From positions 1 to 64,000 of the forward strand of contig JAJXZL010000045.1 of the NCBI GenBank assembly GCA_021780075.1: 64,000 nt of DNA, written 5' to 3'. The notes below the pieces were generated by a model. The model saw nothing but the letters and a program-made list of their open reading frames with translations. It ran no database searches and was not told the origin of the DNA. Origin of the DNA: Acidobacteriota bacterium. GTDB lineage: Bacteria > Acidobacteriota > Terriglobia > Terriglobales > Acidobacteriaceae. Numbering within the stretch: position 1 is the stretch's first letter; each line of letters opens with the position of its first letter. Made by a program: the position numbers and the translations under genes. This document shows, piece after piece, positions 41,967-51,853 of the stretch.

Positions 41967-42458
41967 ATGAGTGATTCGCCGGTAGTTGGCGTAGTGATGG
42001 GCAGCAAGAGCGATTACGACGTGCTCTCGGCGGCCGTGGAAATTCTGCGCGCGCTCGGCATTCCGCATGAGGCCCGCGTCGTCAGCGCGCATCGCACCCC
42101 CGATTGGCTTTTTGAATATGCTGAGACAGCGCGCGAGCGCGGACTGCGCGTCATCATCGCCGGCGCAGGCGGCGCGGCGCACCTGCCCGGAATGCTCGCT
42201 GCCAAAACGCTTGTGCCTGTGCTTGGCGTGCCCGTTGCCGCAACGCAGCTCAACGGCCTGGACTCGCTTCTCTCCATCGTGCAAATGCCAAAAGGTGTGC
42301 CCGTCGGCACGCTGGCCATTGGCAAGCCGGGAGCAGCCAACGCCGCGCTCCTCGCTGCTGAAATCCTTGCCACCACCGACGCTGCGCTCTATGAACGGCT
42401 GAATGCGTGGCGTGCCGCGCGCACCCAGGAAGTGATGGAGCAGGAGCTGCCTGGGTGA
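41967..42458 (+). CDS. purE: N5-carboxyaminoimidazole ribonucleotide mutase (PurE)
   Basis: A 163-residue class I PurE that converts N5-CAIR to CAIR in purine synthesis. The phosphate-binding start [15 protein letters not shown], the catalytic-loop region [15 protein letters not shown] and [11 protein letters not shown] are intact. The [36 protein letters not shown] core is typical. The stop overlaps the purK start by GTGA, so the two are co-translated. Confidence 0.95.
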   Translation: MSDSPVVGVVMGSKSDYDVLSAAVEILRALGIPHEARVVSAHRTPDWLFEYAETARERGLRVIIAGAGGAAHLPGMLAAKTLVPVLGVPVAATQLNGLDSLLSIVQMPKGVPVGTLAIGKPGAANAALLAAEILATTDAALYERLNAWRAARTQEVMEQELPG

Positions 42459-43639
42459 GCAGCTTCTCTGAATCCGCGCAACAGCAAAAGTCTGCAATCG
42501 TCCGCCCCGGCGGGCTGATTGCCATTCTTGGCGGTGGCCAGTTGGGCCGCATGACCGCCATGGCCGCGCGCACCATGGGCTATCGCGTGCGCGTCATGGA
42601 TCCCGAGCCGGCGTGCCCTGCAAGCTTTGTCACAGACGAAACCATCGTCGGCGCATGGGATGACGTCGCCGCCGCGCAGCGCCTTGCCACCGGCGCCGAT
42701 GCCGTAACGCTGGAGATTGAGCAGATCGGCGTGCATGCTTTAGCTGAGGTCGCGCGCCTTGCGCCGCTCCGCCCCGGCGTCGAGCCCATCCGCATCATCC
42801 AGGACAAGACGCTGCAAAAGATCTGGCTTGCTGAGTACGGCTTTCCCGTAGGCGCGTTTCGCGTAGTGCGGAGCGAAGCAGAATTGCAGGAAGCCGTGCC
42901 CGCCCTCGGCAGCCGCGTGTTTTTAAAGATTGGCCGCGGTGGCTACGATGGCCGCGGACAGGCGCGCATCGGCCTCGATACAGACGCAACGGAAGAGTCC
43001 GTCGCCAGCGCATGGCAGAGCATCGGCGCTCGCCCCGCCGTCGCCGAGCAGGCCCTCGATCTCGACTTCGAAATCAGCGTGATGGCCGCGCGCAATCCCT
43101 CCGGCGAAGTGCGCAGCTACCCCGCCGCGCGCAACCATCATGAGAATCAGATCCTCGCGTGGAGCGTGCTGCCCGCCGGAATCCCCGCTGAACTCGAAAC
43201 GCGCGCCGAGTCGCTCGCAGCCGCCATCATCGCCAAACTTGGCATCGAGGGCCTGCTCTGCGTGGAAATGTTCGTGACGCGTGACGGCCAGTTGCTGGTA
43301 AACGAACTCGCGCCGCGCCCCCACAACAGCTATCACCAGAGCGAACGCGGCTGCGTGACCAGCCAGTTCGAGCAGCTTGTCCGCACCACATGCAATCTGC
43401 CGCTCGGCGATACATCACTGATCACGCCCGCAGCCATTGTGAATCTTCTGGGCGATGTTTGGCTTGGTAAAGAGCCTGATTTTGCCGCAGCTCTGGCCGT
43501 TCCCGGCGTACGCCTGCACCTGTATGAGAAACACACGCCCCGCGCCGCCCGCAAAATGGGTCACTTATCGGCAACAGGCTCCACTGCCGAGGAAGCGCTA
43601 AGTCGCGTGCTCGAAGCAAAGCGGCGGTTGCATTCCTGA
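42455..43639 (+). CDS. purK: N5-carboxyaminoimidazole ribonucleotide synthase (PurK)
   Basis: A 394-residue ATP-grasp enzyme making N5-CAIR from AIR, bicarbonate and ATP. It begins with the Rossmann-like [17 protein letters not shown] and contains [23 protein letters not shown] (ATP-grasp loop) and [16 protein letters not shown]. The GTG at 42455 overlaps the purE stop. It has about a 17-residue extension before the first core strand. The intact PurE/PurK pair indicates the bicarbonate-dependent bacterial route. Confidence 0.95.
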   Translation: MSSFSESAQQQKSAIVRPGGLIAILGGGQLGRMTAMAARTMGYRVRVMDPEPACPASFVTDETIVGAWDDVAAAQRLATGADAVTLEIEQIGVHALAEVARLAPLRPGVEPIRIIQDKTLQKIWLAEYGFPVGAFRVVRSEAELQEAVPALGSRVFLKIGRGGYDGRGQARIGLDTDATEESVASAWQSIGARPAVAEQALDLDFEISVMAARNPSGEVRSYPAARNHHENQILAWSVLPAGIPAELETRAESLAAAIIAKLGIEGLLCVEMFVTRDGQLLVNELAPRPHNSYHQSERGCVTSQFEQLVRTTCNLPLGDTSLITPAAIVNLLGDVWLGKEPDFAAALAVPGVRLHLYEKHTPRAARKMGHLSATGSTAEEALSRVLEAKRRLHS

Positions 43640-43671
43640 TTCATTGGCTGGATCAAATCACAACCATGAGC

Positions 43672-43992
43672 CTAGAAATCCATGAGCGCCGATCTTGCCG
43701 GATCTCGCGGGCAAACGCGCACTTGAACTAATGCTCCAATCGAACCCGATTTCTGTGCATCCTTTGCTCTGGCTTGCAGGTAGGGAAGTCGGTAGATACC
43801 CCGAAACAAAACACCGTTGATTGAGTACTTATAACGATATTCTGAGTAATCGCAGCCCCAAGAAGCTTTTCTATAACGTGCGCTGACGATTTGTGCGGGG
43901 TAAACAGGCCATCCTGCGCTCGCAAGTTTTCGCAGAGAATTGACGATGATGCGAATCAAGAACGCGATGAATACTAGGCCACCGGTACCCAT
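43672..43992 (-). CDS. Hypothetical DUF3592-like membrane protein
   Basis: A 106-residue protein with an N-terminal helix (residues 3-18, VFIAFLIRIIVNSL region) and a mature part beginning WPVYPAQIVSARY, which resembles DUF3592-type bacterial membrane-associated proteins. I do not recognise it with certainty. The gene and its flanks (43640-44030) are clearly less G+C rich than purK and typA on either side, suggesting recent acquisition. It lies convergent to purK and upstream of typA on the same strand. Confidence 0.55.
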   Translation of the reverse strand: MGTGGLVFIAFLIRIIVNSLRKLASAGWPVYPAQIVSARYRKASWGCDYSEYRYKYSINGVLFRGIYRLPYLQARAKDAQKSGSIGALVQVRVCPRDPARSALMDF

Positions 43993-44036
43993 AGTTGCCC
44001 AGAGGATAACATAGAAAGTGCACGCCTAAACTTGCT

Positions 44037-45854
44037 CTATTGCAGCGCCTTTTCCCACCGCTTCGGCCTGCGATTCGCCTGCAATATCTTCTTGCGCAGG
44101 CGCAGTGACTTGGGCGTAACTTCCACTAACTCATCATCGGCGATAAACTCAATCGCCTGTTCCAGGTTCAGCGCCTTGTAAGGCACCAGCCGGATGGCCT
44201 CGTCCGCGCTTGATGCGCGCATGTTGGTCATCTTCTTTTCGCGCACCACATTCACGTCCAGGTCGTTGTCGCGCGAGTGCTCGCCGACGACCATGCCCTC
44301 GTAGACCTCAACGCCCGGCCCCACAAACAGAATCCCGCGCTCCTGCAGCCCGTTCAGCGAGTAGGTCGTCGTCACGCCCTGGCGGTCGGCAATCAGCGCG
44401 CCTGTGGGCCGCTGCGGAATCTCTCCCTGGTAGGGGATGTATCCATCAAACAACGCATTCATCACAATCGTGCCGCGCGTCTCCGTCAACATCTCGCTGC
44501 GCAGCCCGATCAGCCCGCGGCTGGGCACGCGAAACTCCATGCGCACACGCCCCGATCCGTGATTGTGCATCTTCGTCATCTCGCCCTTGCGCGGCCCCAG
44601 CTTCTCAATCACCACGCCGGTGTGTTCTTCCGGCACGTCGATGGTCAGGTGCTCCACCGGCTCCATGCGCGTGCCGTCCACCATCTTGGTTACAATCTCA
44701 GGCCGGCCGGCCATCAGCTCGTAGCCTTCGCGGCGCATCATCTCGATCAGAATCGCAAGCTGCAGCTCTCCGCGCCCCAGCACCTTGAACGTGTCCGGCG
44801 AGCCCGTTTCCTCGACGCGAATCGAAACGTTCGTCAGCAATTCCTTCTCAAGCCGCTCGCGCAGGTTGCGGCTGGTCACGTACTGGCCCTCGCGCCCCGC
44901 AAACGGCGAATTGTTCACGCTGAACTGGATCGCAATCGTCGGTTCGTCAATCACAATCAGTGGCAGCGGCGCTGGATTCTCAACGCCCGTGATCGTTTCG
45001 CCAATCGTAATGCCCTCGACGCCCGCCACCGCGACAATGTCTCCCATCGTGGTCTCAGTCGTCTCCGTGCGCTTGAGCCCGCTGAAGGTGAACAGCTTCG
45101 TAATGCGCGTCTTCTGCAGCGATCCGTCGCGCTTGGAAATGGTCACGTCATCGCCCGCGTGCAGCGTGCCCTGGAACACGCGGCAAATGGCGATGCGGCC
45201 AAAGTAATCCGAGTAGTCAAGATTCGTGACAAGAATCTGCAGCGCGCCTTCCGCATCGCCCGTCGCCGGAGGAATCGTGGAAACAATCGTGTCAAACAAG
45301 GGCTGCAGGTCCACGCCCGGCGTTGCCAGGTCGGTGGTCGCCGTTCCCGCCTTGGCCACCGCATACAGCACCGGAAACTCAAGCTGATGCTCGTCCGCGT
45401 CCAGATCGATGAACAGGTCGTAGACCTCGTTCAGAACCTCCTGCGGCCGCGCATCCGGGCGGTCAATCTTGTTGATCACAACAATAGGCGGCAGCTTCGC
45501 CTCCAGCGCCTTGGCCAGCACGTAGCGCGTCTGCGGCAGCGGGCCCTCGGCCGCATCCACCAGCAGCATCACGCCGTCCACCATCTTCAGTGCGCGCTCC
45601 ACCTCGCCGCCAAAGTCGGCGTGGCCCGGCGTGTCCACAATGTTGATCTTGCCGCCCGCATAATTGATGGCCGTATTCTTGGCCAGAATCGTAATGCCAC
45701 GCTCCCGCTCCAGCTCGTTCGAGTCCATCACCCGCTCGGCCACCTGCTCATTGGCGCGGAAGGTGCCGGCCTGCCGCAGCATGGCGTCAACAAGGGTGGT
45801 CTTGCCGTGGTCAACATGGGCGATGATGGCGATATTACGTATCGTCTGGCTCAC
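44037..45854 (-). CDS. typA: Translational GTPase TypA (BipA)
   Basis: A 605-residue ribosome-associated GTPase. G1 [10 protein letters not shown] (~12-21), switch [15 protein letters not shown]3 [14 protein letters not shown] and G4 NKIDRPDAR are intact, followed by EF-Tu- and EF-G-like domains and the C-terminal TypA domain. It is needed for 50S assembly and stress adaptation, especially in cold. The GTG at 45854 has AAGGAAA about 10 bases upstream. The 5' leader contains a small UUCG-tetraloop hairpin (45879-45892 on the plus strand) that may affect mRNA stability. Confidence 0.95.
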   Translation of the reverse strand: MSQTIRNIAIIAHVDHGKTTLVDAMLRQAGTFRANEQVAERVMDSNELERERGITILAKNTAINYAGGKINIVDTPGHADFGGEVERALKMVDGVMLLVDAAEGPLPQTRYVLAKALEAKLPPIVVINKIDRPDARPQEVLNEVYDLFIDLDADEHQLEFPVLYAVAKAGTATTDLATPGVDLQPLFDTIVSTIPPATGDAEGALQILVTNLDYSDYFGRIAICRVFQGTLHAGDDVTISKRDGSLQKTRITKLFTFSGLKRTETTETTMGDIVAVAGVEGITIGETITGVENPAPLPLIVIDEPTIAIQFSVNNSPFAGREGQYVTSRNLRERLEKELLTNVSIRVEETGSPDTFKVLGRGELQLAILIEMMRREGYELMAGRPEIVTKMVDGTRMEPVEHLTIDVPEEHTGVVIEKLGPRKGEMTKMHNHGSGRVRMEFRVPSRGLIGLRSEMLTETRGTIVMNALFDGYIPYQGEIPQRPTGALIADRQGVTTTYSLNGLQERGILFVGPGVEVYEGMVVGEHSRDNDLDVNVVREKKMTNMRASSADEAIRLVPYKALNLEQAIEFIADDELVEVTPKSLRLRKKILQANRRPKRWEKALQ

Positions 45855-46081
45855 AGGTGCAAATTTCCTTTGTGGATGCGGCCCGAAGGCCGTCAGATTG
45901 GTGTGTGAAAATCAGGTGAATCACCGCACACTGCGGCATTTTCTATTTTAGCAGCAAGGCGCAGAAAGCGCCTCCAGCGGGTCCAATTGCTTGCTTCGCC
46001 GGCACAGAGCCCGCGCTCCAGGCGAAGCCGGCACAGCGCCGTTTCCCCCAGCCAAGCTTCGTCAAGTACACTTCTCCGCAA

Positions 46082-47152
46082 ATGGAAATCGCCGCGCCCA
46101 GACGCCTTCATTCATCGCCTCACCCGCTTGCCCTCATGCTCGCCTGCGCGCTGGCGCTGCTTTCCTGCGCGATGCAGCCAGCCCACGCGCAAGCCAAGGC
46201 TAATCATCTGCTTATCTACTCCATTGACGTGGAAGGCGGCCAGGCCACGCTGCTCGTTGCTCCTTCCGGCGGCTCGCTCCTCGTTGACACCGGCTGGCCC
46301 GGCAACAACGGCCGCGATGCCGAGCGCATTCAGGCCGCCATGCACGACGCAGGCATCACCAAAATTGACCACGTCCTCATCACCCACTTCCACACCGACC
46401 ACGTCGGCGGAGTGCCCAACCTCGTCCAGCGCATTCCCGTCGGCGAGTTCCTCGACCACGGCGAAAACCGCGAAGACTCCGACATCACGCGCCACGATTA
46501 CGCCGCCTACCTCAAGGCCATCCAGGGCAAGCCGCGCCGCGTCGTCCATCCCGGCGACACGATCAACATCCCCGGCCTTAGCACCATCGTCCTCGCCGCA
46601 GACGGCGACCACATCACGCAGGTCCCCGGCATCAAGCCTGTGCCCAACCCATTCTGCGCCAGCGAGCCCGCGTGGCCCGTCGACGACAGTGAAAACGCCC
46701 GTTCCGCCGGCATCCTCGTCCGCTTCGGCAGCTTCCGCTTTCTCGACCTGGGCGACCTGACCAAAGCAAAGGAAATCGCCCTCGTCTGCCCCAGCAACCC
46801 CATCGGCACGGTTGACCTCTATCTCGTGGGCCACCACGGCATGAATCTTTCCAACACGCGCGCCCTCGTCGACGCCATCCATCCGCGCGTGGCCATCATG
46901 AACAACGGCGCGCACAAGGCCGGCAGCCCCGAAGCGTGGCAAACCGTGCATGACAGCCCCGGCCTCGCCGACCTCTGGATGCTGCACACCGCCGAGGGAT
47001 CTGACGCCGCGCACAACAGCCCCGCGCCGCTCATCGCCAATCTCAAAGGCGGCAGCGACGGCGCCTATATCAAAGTCATCGCATCGGCCGACGGCAGCTT
47101 TTCCGTCACCAACACACGCACCGGCCAGACAAAGCAGTACCCGGCAAAATAA
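46082..47152 (+). CDS. Secreted metallo-beta-lactamase-fold hydrolase (ComEC-like MBL)
   Basis: A 356-residue protein with a signal peptide (LALMLACALALLSCAMQPAHAQ). The MBL motif THFHTDH is at 101-107, with LLVDTGWPG before it and LYLVGHHGMNLSN as the later zinc-ligand region. This resembles the MBL domain found alone or fused to ComEC, and could be a secreted nuclease, phosphodiesterase or lactonase. The substrate is unclear. It is divergent from typA. The next gene begins 35 bases downstream, so they may be co-transcribed. Confidence 0.82.
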   Translation: MEIAAPRRLHSSPHPLALMLACALALLSCAMQPAHAQAKANHLLIYSIDVEGGQATLLVAPSGGSLLVDTGWPGNNGRDAERIQAAMHDAGITKIDHVLITHFHTDHVGGVPNLVQRIPVGEFLDHGENREDSDITRHDYAAYLKAIQGKPRRVVHPGDTINIPGLSTIVLAADGDHITQVPGIKPVPNPFCASEPAWPVDDSENARSAGILVRFGSFRFLDLGDLTKAKEIALVCPSNPIGTVDLYLVGHHGMNLSNTRALVDAIHPRVAIMNNGAHKAGSPEAWQTVHDSPGLADLWMLHTAEGSDAAHNSPAPLIANLKGGSDGAYIKVIASADGSFSVTNTRTGQTKQYPAK

Positions 47153-47186
47153 CCATGCACCAAAGGACGAACATAGGGAGACACAC

Positions 47187-48152
47187 ATGTCCATTTCACG
47201 GCGGGAATTTATGAGCGGATTAGCGGCAACCGGCGCATTGGCGTCCACCGCGCGCATCGCCCAGGCAAGCGCAAGCTGCCCATTTCGCGTGGCTGTCATC
47301 AATGACGAAATCTCGCAGGACTTCGACCACTCCTGCTACGTTGCCGCGCACGACTTCGGCCTGCAGTGGATCGAGCTGCGCGGCATGTGGAACAAGAACA
47401 TCACCGATCTCAACGCAGCCGATATCACCCGTTCGCTCGCCATCCTCAAGAAATACAATCTGCGCGTCACCGACATTGCCAGCCCGCTCTTCAAGACGGA
47501 CTGGCCCGGCGCGCCCGTCTCAAAGCAGAGCGAGCGCCGCGATAGTTTCCACGCCGACTTTGACTTCAAGGCGCAGGACGCGCTGCTCGATCACAGCATC
47601 GAGCTGGCAAAGACCTTCGGCACCGATCGCGTCCGCTGCTTCGACTTCTGGCGCCTCGACGACCAGAAGCCCTATCGCGCCGCCATCAATAACAAGCTGC
47701 ACCAGGCCGCGCAGCGTTGCGCCAAGCACAACATCATCCTGCTGCTTGAAAACGAAATGTCCTGCAACACCGCAACCGCAGAAGAGTCCGTCGCCACCCT
47801 CGCCGCCGTGCCGGAATCGAACTTCATGCTCAACTGGGATCCCGGCAACGCGGCGACCTTCGCCAACAGCAAGCCATTCCCTGACGGGTACAATTTGCTC
47901 CCAAAGCACCGCATCGGCCACTGCCACGCAAAGAGCGTCATCCGCCATCCTGACGGCACGTGGGAGTGGGCCGCCGTGGGCACAGGCGTCGTGGACTGGG
48001 CCGCGCAACTCCGCGCCCTGCAGCACGACGGCTACCACTACGCCGTGAGCCTTGAAACGCACTGGCGCGGCGCGGGCACGCCGGAAGCCTCCACCCGCGT
48101 CAGCATGAAAGGCTTGAAGGACGCGCTCGCCAAAGCTGGCACAGGCTGCTGA
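47187..48152 (+). CDS. Secreted sugar phosphate isomerase/epimerase-like protein
   Basis: A 321-residue TIM-barrel protein of the xylose-isomerase-like (AP endonuclease 2) superfamily, with a Tat-type signal (SRREFMSGLAATGALAS). Metal-site residues include ENEMSCN, NWDPGN, HCHAKS and SLETHWRG. Such proteins are often 3-ketosugar or inosose-related epimerases, but exported forms are poorly known. AGGGAG precedes the ATG. It follows the MBL gene by 34 bases and is convergent to the methyltransferase. Confidence 0.8.
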   Translation: MSISRREFMSGLAATGALASTARIAQASASCPFRVAVINDEISQDFDHSCYVAAHDFGLQWIELRGMWNKNITDLNAADITRSLAILKKYNLRVTDIASPLFKTDWPGAPVSKQSERRDSFHADFDFKAQDALLDHSIELAKTFGTDRVRCFDFWRLDDQKPYRAAINNKLHQAAQRCAKHNIILLLENEMSCNTATAEESVATLAAVPESNFMLNWDPGNAATFANSKPFPDGYNLLPKHRIGHCHAKSVIRHPDGTWEWAAVGTGVVDWAAQLRALQHDGYHYAVSLETHWRGAGTPEASTRVSMKGLKDALAKAGTGC

Positions 48153-48181
48153 GGCGACGTTCGTGCTTTAGCAGGTGGGCC

Positions 48182-49018
48182 TCAAAACCGGATCCCGGGA
48201 CTCGCGGCTTGAACACTCTTTAGAATTGCCGCCCACTCGCGGGGTTCAATCTGTGAACGCGGGATACGAGCGCGGTTCAGTTTGTAATGGGCTTTCTTGA
48301 GTCCGTGCAGTGGCCTGTCTTCTTCGACCAACGGAATAAGGCGTTTGGCGACCCGCGCAAGGAAAGCTCGGCGTTCGTGAAACGAAGCGCCATCTCTTGG
48401 CCGAAACTGGGCCCAACCAATCGAGTGCACAAAACCTGCTGCTCCAAATGCGTCCGAACGCAGAACATCCTCGACAAAAACCCGGATCGGACCGGGAAAC
48501 TCGTGGAGTGCATCATGAAATGCCACAATGCCCTCTGGCACGATGTGGTGCGAAAAGCCATCGAAATCCGCCTTCGCCCCTTGGTAACTATGGTCGCCAT
48601 CAATCCACAAAAAGCGGATAGGACGACTCCAGTCGGAGGCGATGTCGTTCGAGTAGGCACGATGCACTTCCACCATGTCCGACACGCCCGCGACCCGAAG
48701 GGTATTCAAAAACTCCTCGTAAGATGAGGCATCGGGCGCCACTCGATGGGCTTTCAACTCGGAAGAATTGAAGTTATGAGGGTCGATGGCAACAATCGGA
48801 TCGAGGCCATAGTGCGCGGCCACCTTGGCCAGCATGACTGCGGACTTTCCCTTGAAGCTGCCGATTTCAACAATGCTGCCCGCCCGCGGGGCGCATGCCG
48901 CTGCCATTCCCAGGAAGCGGGCTTCCTGCTCAAGCAGAAACCCGGGAATCTCTCGAACCGCTTCCCAGGCCGCGTCGAGAACAGAATTAAGATCAGGCGG
49001 CACTTCGATCATCGCCAT
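48182..49018 (-). CDS. SAM-dependent methyltransferase, Methyltransf_24 type
   Basis: A 278-residue protein with a Rossmann methyltransferase fold: SIVEIGSFKGKSAVMLAK (motif I at ~48), VAIDPHNFN, and FLWIDGDHSYQGAKADFDGF (motif IV region). This group includes class I enzymes found beside glycosyltransferases that modify cell-surface sugars. The substrate is unknown. AAGGAG lies 5 bases before the ATG. The GT1 gene upstream is on the same strand (130-base gap), so they may work together. Confidence 0.8.
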   Translation of the reverse strand: MAMIEVPPDLNSVLDAAWEAVREIPGFLLEQEARFLGMAAACAPRAGSIVEIGSFKGKSAVMLAKVAAHYGLDPIVAIDPHNFNSSELKAHRVAPDASSYEEFLNTLRVAGVSDMVEVHRAYSNDIASDWSRPIRFLWIDGDHSYQGAKADFDGFSHHIVPEGIVAFHDALHEFPGPIRVFVEDVLRSDAFGAAGFVHSIGWAQFRPRDGASFHERRAFLARVAKRLIPLVEEDRPLHGLKKAHYKLNRARIPRSQIEPREWAAILKSVQAASPGIRF

Positions 49019-49147
49019 GCCTTCTCCTTATGACTCATGATAAACGGCGTCAGAAGCAGCGTGGCCGGGGTGACTCAAAACGACCGGGACGAAGGCCGTG
49101 GAGTACAGATTGATTCCATAGCGTTCGTCCAGAAACCATCCCAATTA

Positions 49148-50428
49148 CTACGTCTTCCGCGTCCGCCGGTGCAACTCTTCCAGTGCATCGCACGCCGTCT
49201 TCACACCGTCTTCGCCGCGCAGCCGCTCGGCCACGCTCTGCGCGTGCTGCGCAAAGCCCGGCTCGTCCAGCATCGCCCGCAGCATGCGCGCCACGCGCTC
49301 CGGCTTGTAGTCGGACTTTTGAATCACCTGCCCCACGCCCAGCCGCTGCATGCGCCGCGCGTTGTCCGGCTGGTCATGCGAGTAGGGCATAATCAGCATC
49401 GGCCTGCCCGCGCGCAAACACTGCGCCGTCGTCCCCACGCCGCCCTGATGCACCACCAGTGCCGCACGCGAAAACAGCTTCGAGTAAGGCGCGTACTCCG
49501 CCACGCAAATTGAATCGGGCAGCTTCTGCTGCGGCCGGTTGCGCGGGTCCGTGCCAATCAGCAGCACCGCGCGAATCCCCAGTTCCATCGCGGCTTTGGC
49601 AGACACCTCGTAGAAATCCCCCGCCGCCAGCACCGCCGCCGACCCCAGCGTGAACACCACCGGCGCAGCGCCCGCATTCATGAACTCATCCAGATGCGCG
49701 GGCAGCGCCGCATTGCCCGACTCCGCGTCATAAAAGCAGAAGCCGGAAATCAGCGTGTGCGGCGGCCAGTCCTTCTGCTCCTCGCCCAGCACGCGCGAGA
49801 AGAGCGCAAGCACCAGATCCGGCGAGTGCTTGGCGTCAAACAGCGGATTCGCGCCTCGCGGCAATCCCAGTTCGCGGCGCAGCTCATAGATGGGCTGCGG
49901 CCACTTGCGGCTCACAAACCGCGCCAGCCGCTTCATCACCTGCCCCATGCCGGCCAGCTTGTCGGCACGCGCAAGCTGCGGAAACGGCGGCAGCACCGGC
50001 GGGTCATACGCTGAGAAGAAGGACAACGGCGCCAGCACATAGCTCGCCCACGGAATCTTCGCCTCCTCTGCCACCACCGGCCCCGCATAATTCAGCTCGC
50101 CTAGCAGCAAAAGGTCCGCGCGCGCGGGCTTCGTGGCGGCGGCCAGCAGGTCGGTGTAGGTCTGCCGCAGTGCGGGAAAGAGAAAATTGCGCAGCCCGTG
50201 CTCGGTGCCATGCTTCACGTCGTAGACCATCTCGACAAGAATCGAGTTCGTCGGATCAATGTCCGGCCGCACAGCGTGAAACTCCAACCCCAGCGGCGCA
50301 ATCTTCGGCGCATACACCGCAGGCAGCGCCATCACCGGCACATGCCCCCGCCGTCTCAGTTCAAGTGCAATGGCGATCAGCGGATTGATGTCGCCGTAGG
50401 TGCCGATGTTCGACAGAACAATACGCAC
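49148..50428 (-). CDS. Glycosyltransferase family 1 (UGT/MGT-like)
   Basis: A 426-residue GT-B-fold glycosyltransferase. The N-terminal domain begins MRIVLSNIGTYGDINPLIAIALELRRRGH, the usual start of bacterial macrolide/sterol-type UGTs. The C-terminal donor domain has VVHQGGVGTTAQCLRAGRPMLIMPYSHDQPDNARRMQRLG, the sugar-nucleotide-binding signature. The donor is probably UDP-glucose or a related nucleotide sugar; the acceptor may be a lipid or other small molecule. A methyltransferase gene follows. Confidence 0.9.
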   Translation of the reverse strand: MRIVLSNIGTYGDINPLIAIALELRRRGHVPVMALPAVYAPKIAPLGLEFHAVRPDIDPTNSILVEMVYDVKHGTEHGLRNFLFPALRQTYTDLLAAATKPARADLLLLGELNYAGPVVAEEAKIPWASYVLAPLSFFSAYDPPVLPPFPQLARADKLAGMGQVMKRLARFVSRKWPQPIYELRRELGLPRGANPLFDAKHSPDLVLALFSRVLGEEQKDWPPHTLISGFCFYDAESGNAALPAHLDEFMNAGAAPVVFTLGSAAVLAAGDFYEVSAKAAMELGIRAVLLIGTDPRNRPQQKLPDSICVAEYAPYSKLFSRAALVVHQGGVGTTAQCLRAGRPMLIMPYSHDQPDNARRMQRLGVGQVIQKSDYKPERVARMLRAMLDEPGFAQHAQSVAERLRGEDGVKTACDALEELHRRTRKT

Positions 50429-50570
50429 AGAATAAGTCCGTAAATTGGAATGGAACTGCAGCTAAGAGAGTAATCCATCTTGCCGGAGATTGCCCTTGAT
50501 TTACTGCCTGCATCACGTCTGCATGATGGGTGTATCATCGCCTAATCCAAAATTTGCGGGGAGTTTAACA

Positions 50571-51452
50571 ATGAAAACCATGCGCGGTTTTTCCCTTTCG
50601 ATGCTTCTTCTTATATTCGGAACGGGTGTCTGCTTCTCACAGGCAGGTCTTTCTGCAAAGTGGGAAGAACTGACCGGCCCTGACTTTGTCCAGGCGATTC
50701 ATCAATCCCAGGGGGTTTGCGTGTTGCCCTTCGGCATCATTGAGAAGCACGGTCCCCACCTGCCCCTGGGCACTGACCTGCTCGACGTGCGCTACGCGGT
50801 CATGAACGCCGTCAAGCAGGAGTACGCCGTCGTGTTTCCCGCCTATTACTTCGGCCAGATCTTTGAGGCGCGCCACCAGCCGGGAACGTTGGCCTACAGC
50901 CTCTCGACGCAACTCACCCTGCTGCAGGAGACAGTCAGCGAAATGGCCCGCAACGGCTGCAAGAAGGTGGTCATCGTGAACGGCCACGGCGGCAACGAAC
51001 ACCTGCTGCCCCTCTTTGCTCAGGCCCAGCTCGCCAGCCCGCGCGACTACGTGGTGTACGTCTTCGGACTGCCGAATGAAAACGTGCCGGGACGTCCGGC
51101 CTTGAAGACTCCCTATGACATGCACGCGGGTGAAGTGGAGACCTCCAGCATGCTCATCGCGCGGCCCGACCTGGTCCACCAGGATCGCGCTACCCAGCAA
51201 TCGGGCGAGGACCAGAAACGCCAGTCGCTGCCCGATTCCGTCTACACCGGCATCTGGTGGTACGCGCGTTTCCCCAATCATTACGCGGGCTGGGGCGCGG
51301 CGGCCAACAAGCCGTTGGGCGAGTTCGATCAGAAGGCGTGGTCGCGCGAGATCGCCGAAGCCCTCAAGGCCATCAAGGCCGATGACGCAAGCCTGAAGCT
51401 GCAGAACCAGTTCTACGAGGAGTCGCAGCACCCGCTGGACACAAAGCAGTAG
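50571..51452 (+). CDS. Secreted creatininase-family amidohydrolase
   Basis: A 293-residue protein of the creatininase (creatinine amidohydrolase) family with a signal peptide (SMLLLIFGTGVCFSQ). The metal-site motifs are IEKHGPHLPLGTDLLD, VNGHGGNEHLLP and DMHAGEVETSSML; they are complete. Most family members are cytoplasmic (creatininase, FAPy deformylase-like ArfB, MftE), so export is unusual. The ATG at 50571 has GGGGAG upstream; the earlier in-frame start lacks the signal. It stands alone, with no mycofactocin or flavin genes next to it. Confidence 0.85.
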   Translation: MKTMRGFSLSMLLLIFGTGVCFSQAGLSAKWEELTGPDFVQAIHQSQGVCVLPFGIIEKHGPHLPLGTDLLDVRYAVMNAVKQEYAVVFPAYYFGQIFEARHQPGTLAYSLSTQLTLLQETVSEMARNGCKKVVIVNGHGGNEHLLPLFAQAQLASPRDYVVYVFGLPNENVPGRPALKTPYDMHAGEVETSSMLIARPDLVHQDRATQQSGEDQKRQSLPDSVYTGIWWYARFPNHYAGWGAAANKPLGEFDQKAWSREIAEALKAIKADDASLKLQNQFYEESQHPLDTKQ

Positions 51453-51853
51453 TGCCTGCGCAGGTGTCTAGTGCCCCGGCTTCGCATCGGCGCATGCCTT
51501 CGGAACCTCGTGCAATCCGGGCTCAAGATCAGCCCAGTAGGGGCTGGTCTTGAGTCTGGCAGTCCAAACCGCCCTCCGATTTTCGACAGGAAATTGCGCG
51601 GCCAGCCTGGCTGTCGGAAGAAACAGGAGCACTCCCGGCAACATCATTTCAAGGGCTGGCCATCTGCCGGCAAGCGCCTTTCGCTTCATAAGAATCGGCT
51701 CGACCAAGGTCGCCACCACAATCGCACGCCCGCAATTCGCCGCTCAAAATGCCGGATGAAGCCCGAAGAATGAACGCCGGCCCCACCGCAGGTGGCTTTC
51801 AGGCTCATTTAATCTTGCCGCAGCGATAATGACATCGGAGATACTTGCCTCAG
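51453..51853. other. Intergenic region before the two-component system
   Basis: About 400 bases without a convincing gene. A minus-strand frame at 51468-51719 has a hydrophobic stretch but no ribosome-binding site or recognisable homology. GATAAT at about 51825 and GGAG at 51837-51840 serve the response regulator. Confidence 0.5.

Noticed and set aside
51468..51719. A small minus-strand frame with a hydrophobic stretch
   Set aside because: No ribosome-binding site, no recognisable homology and an unlikely composition.
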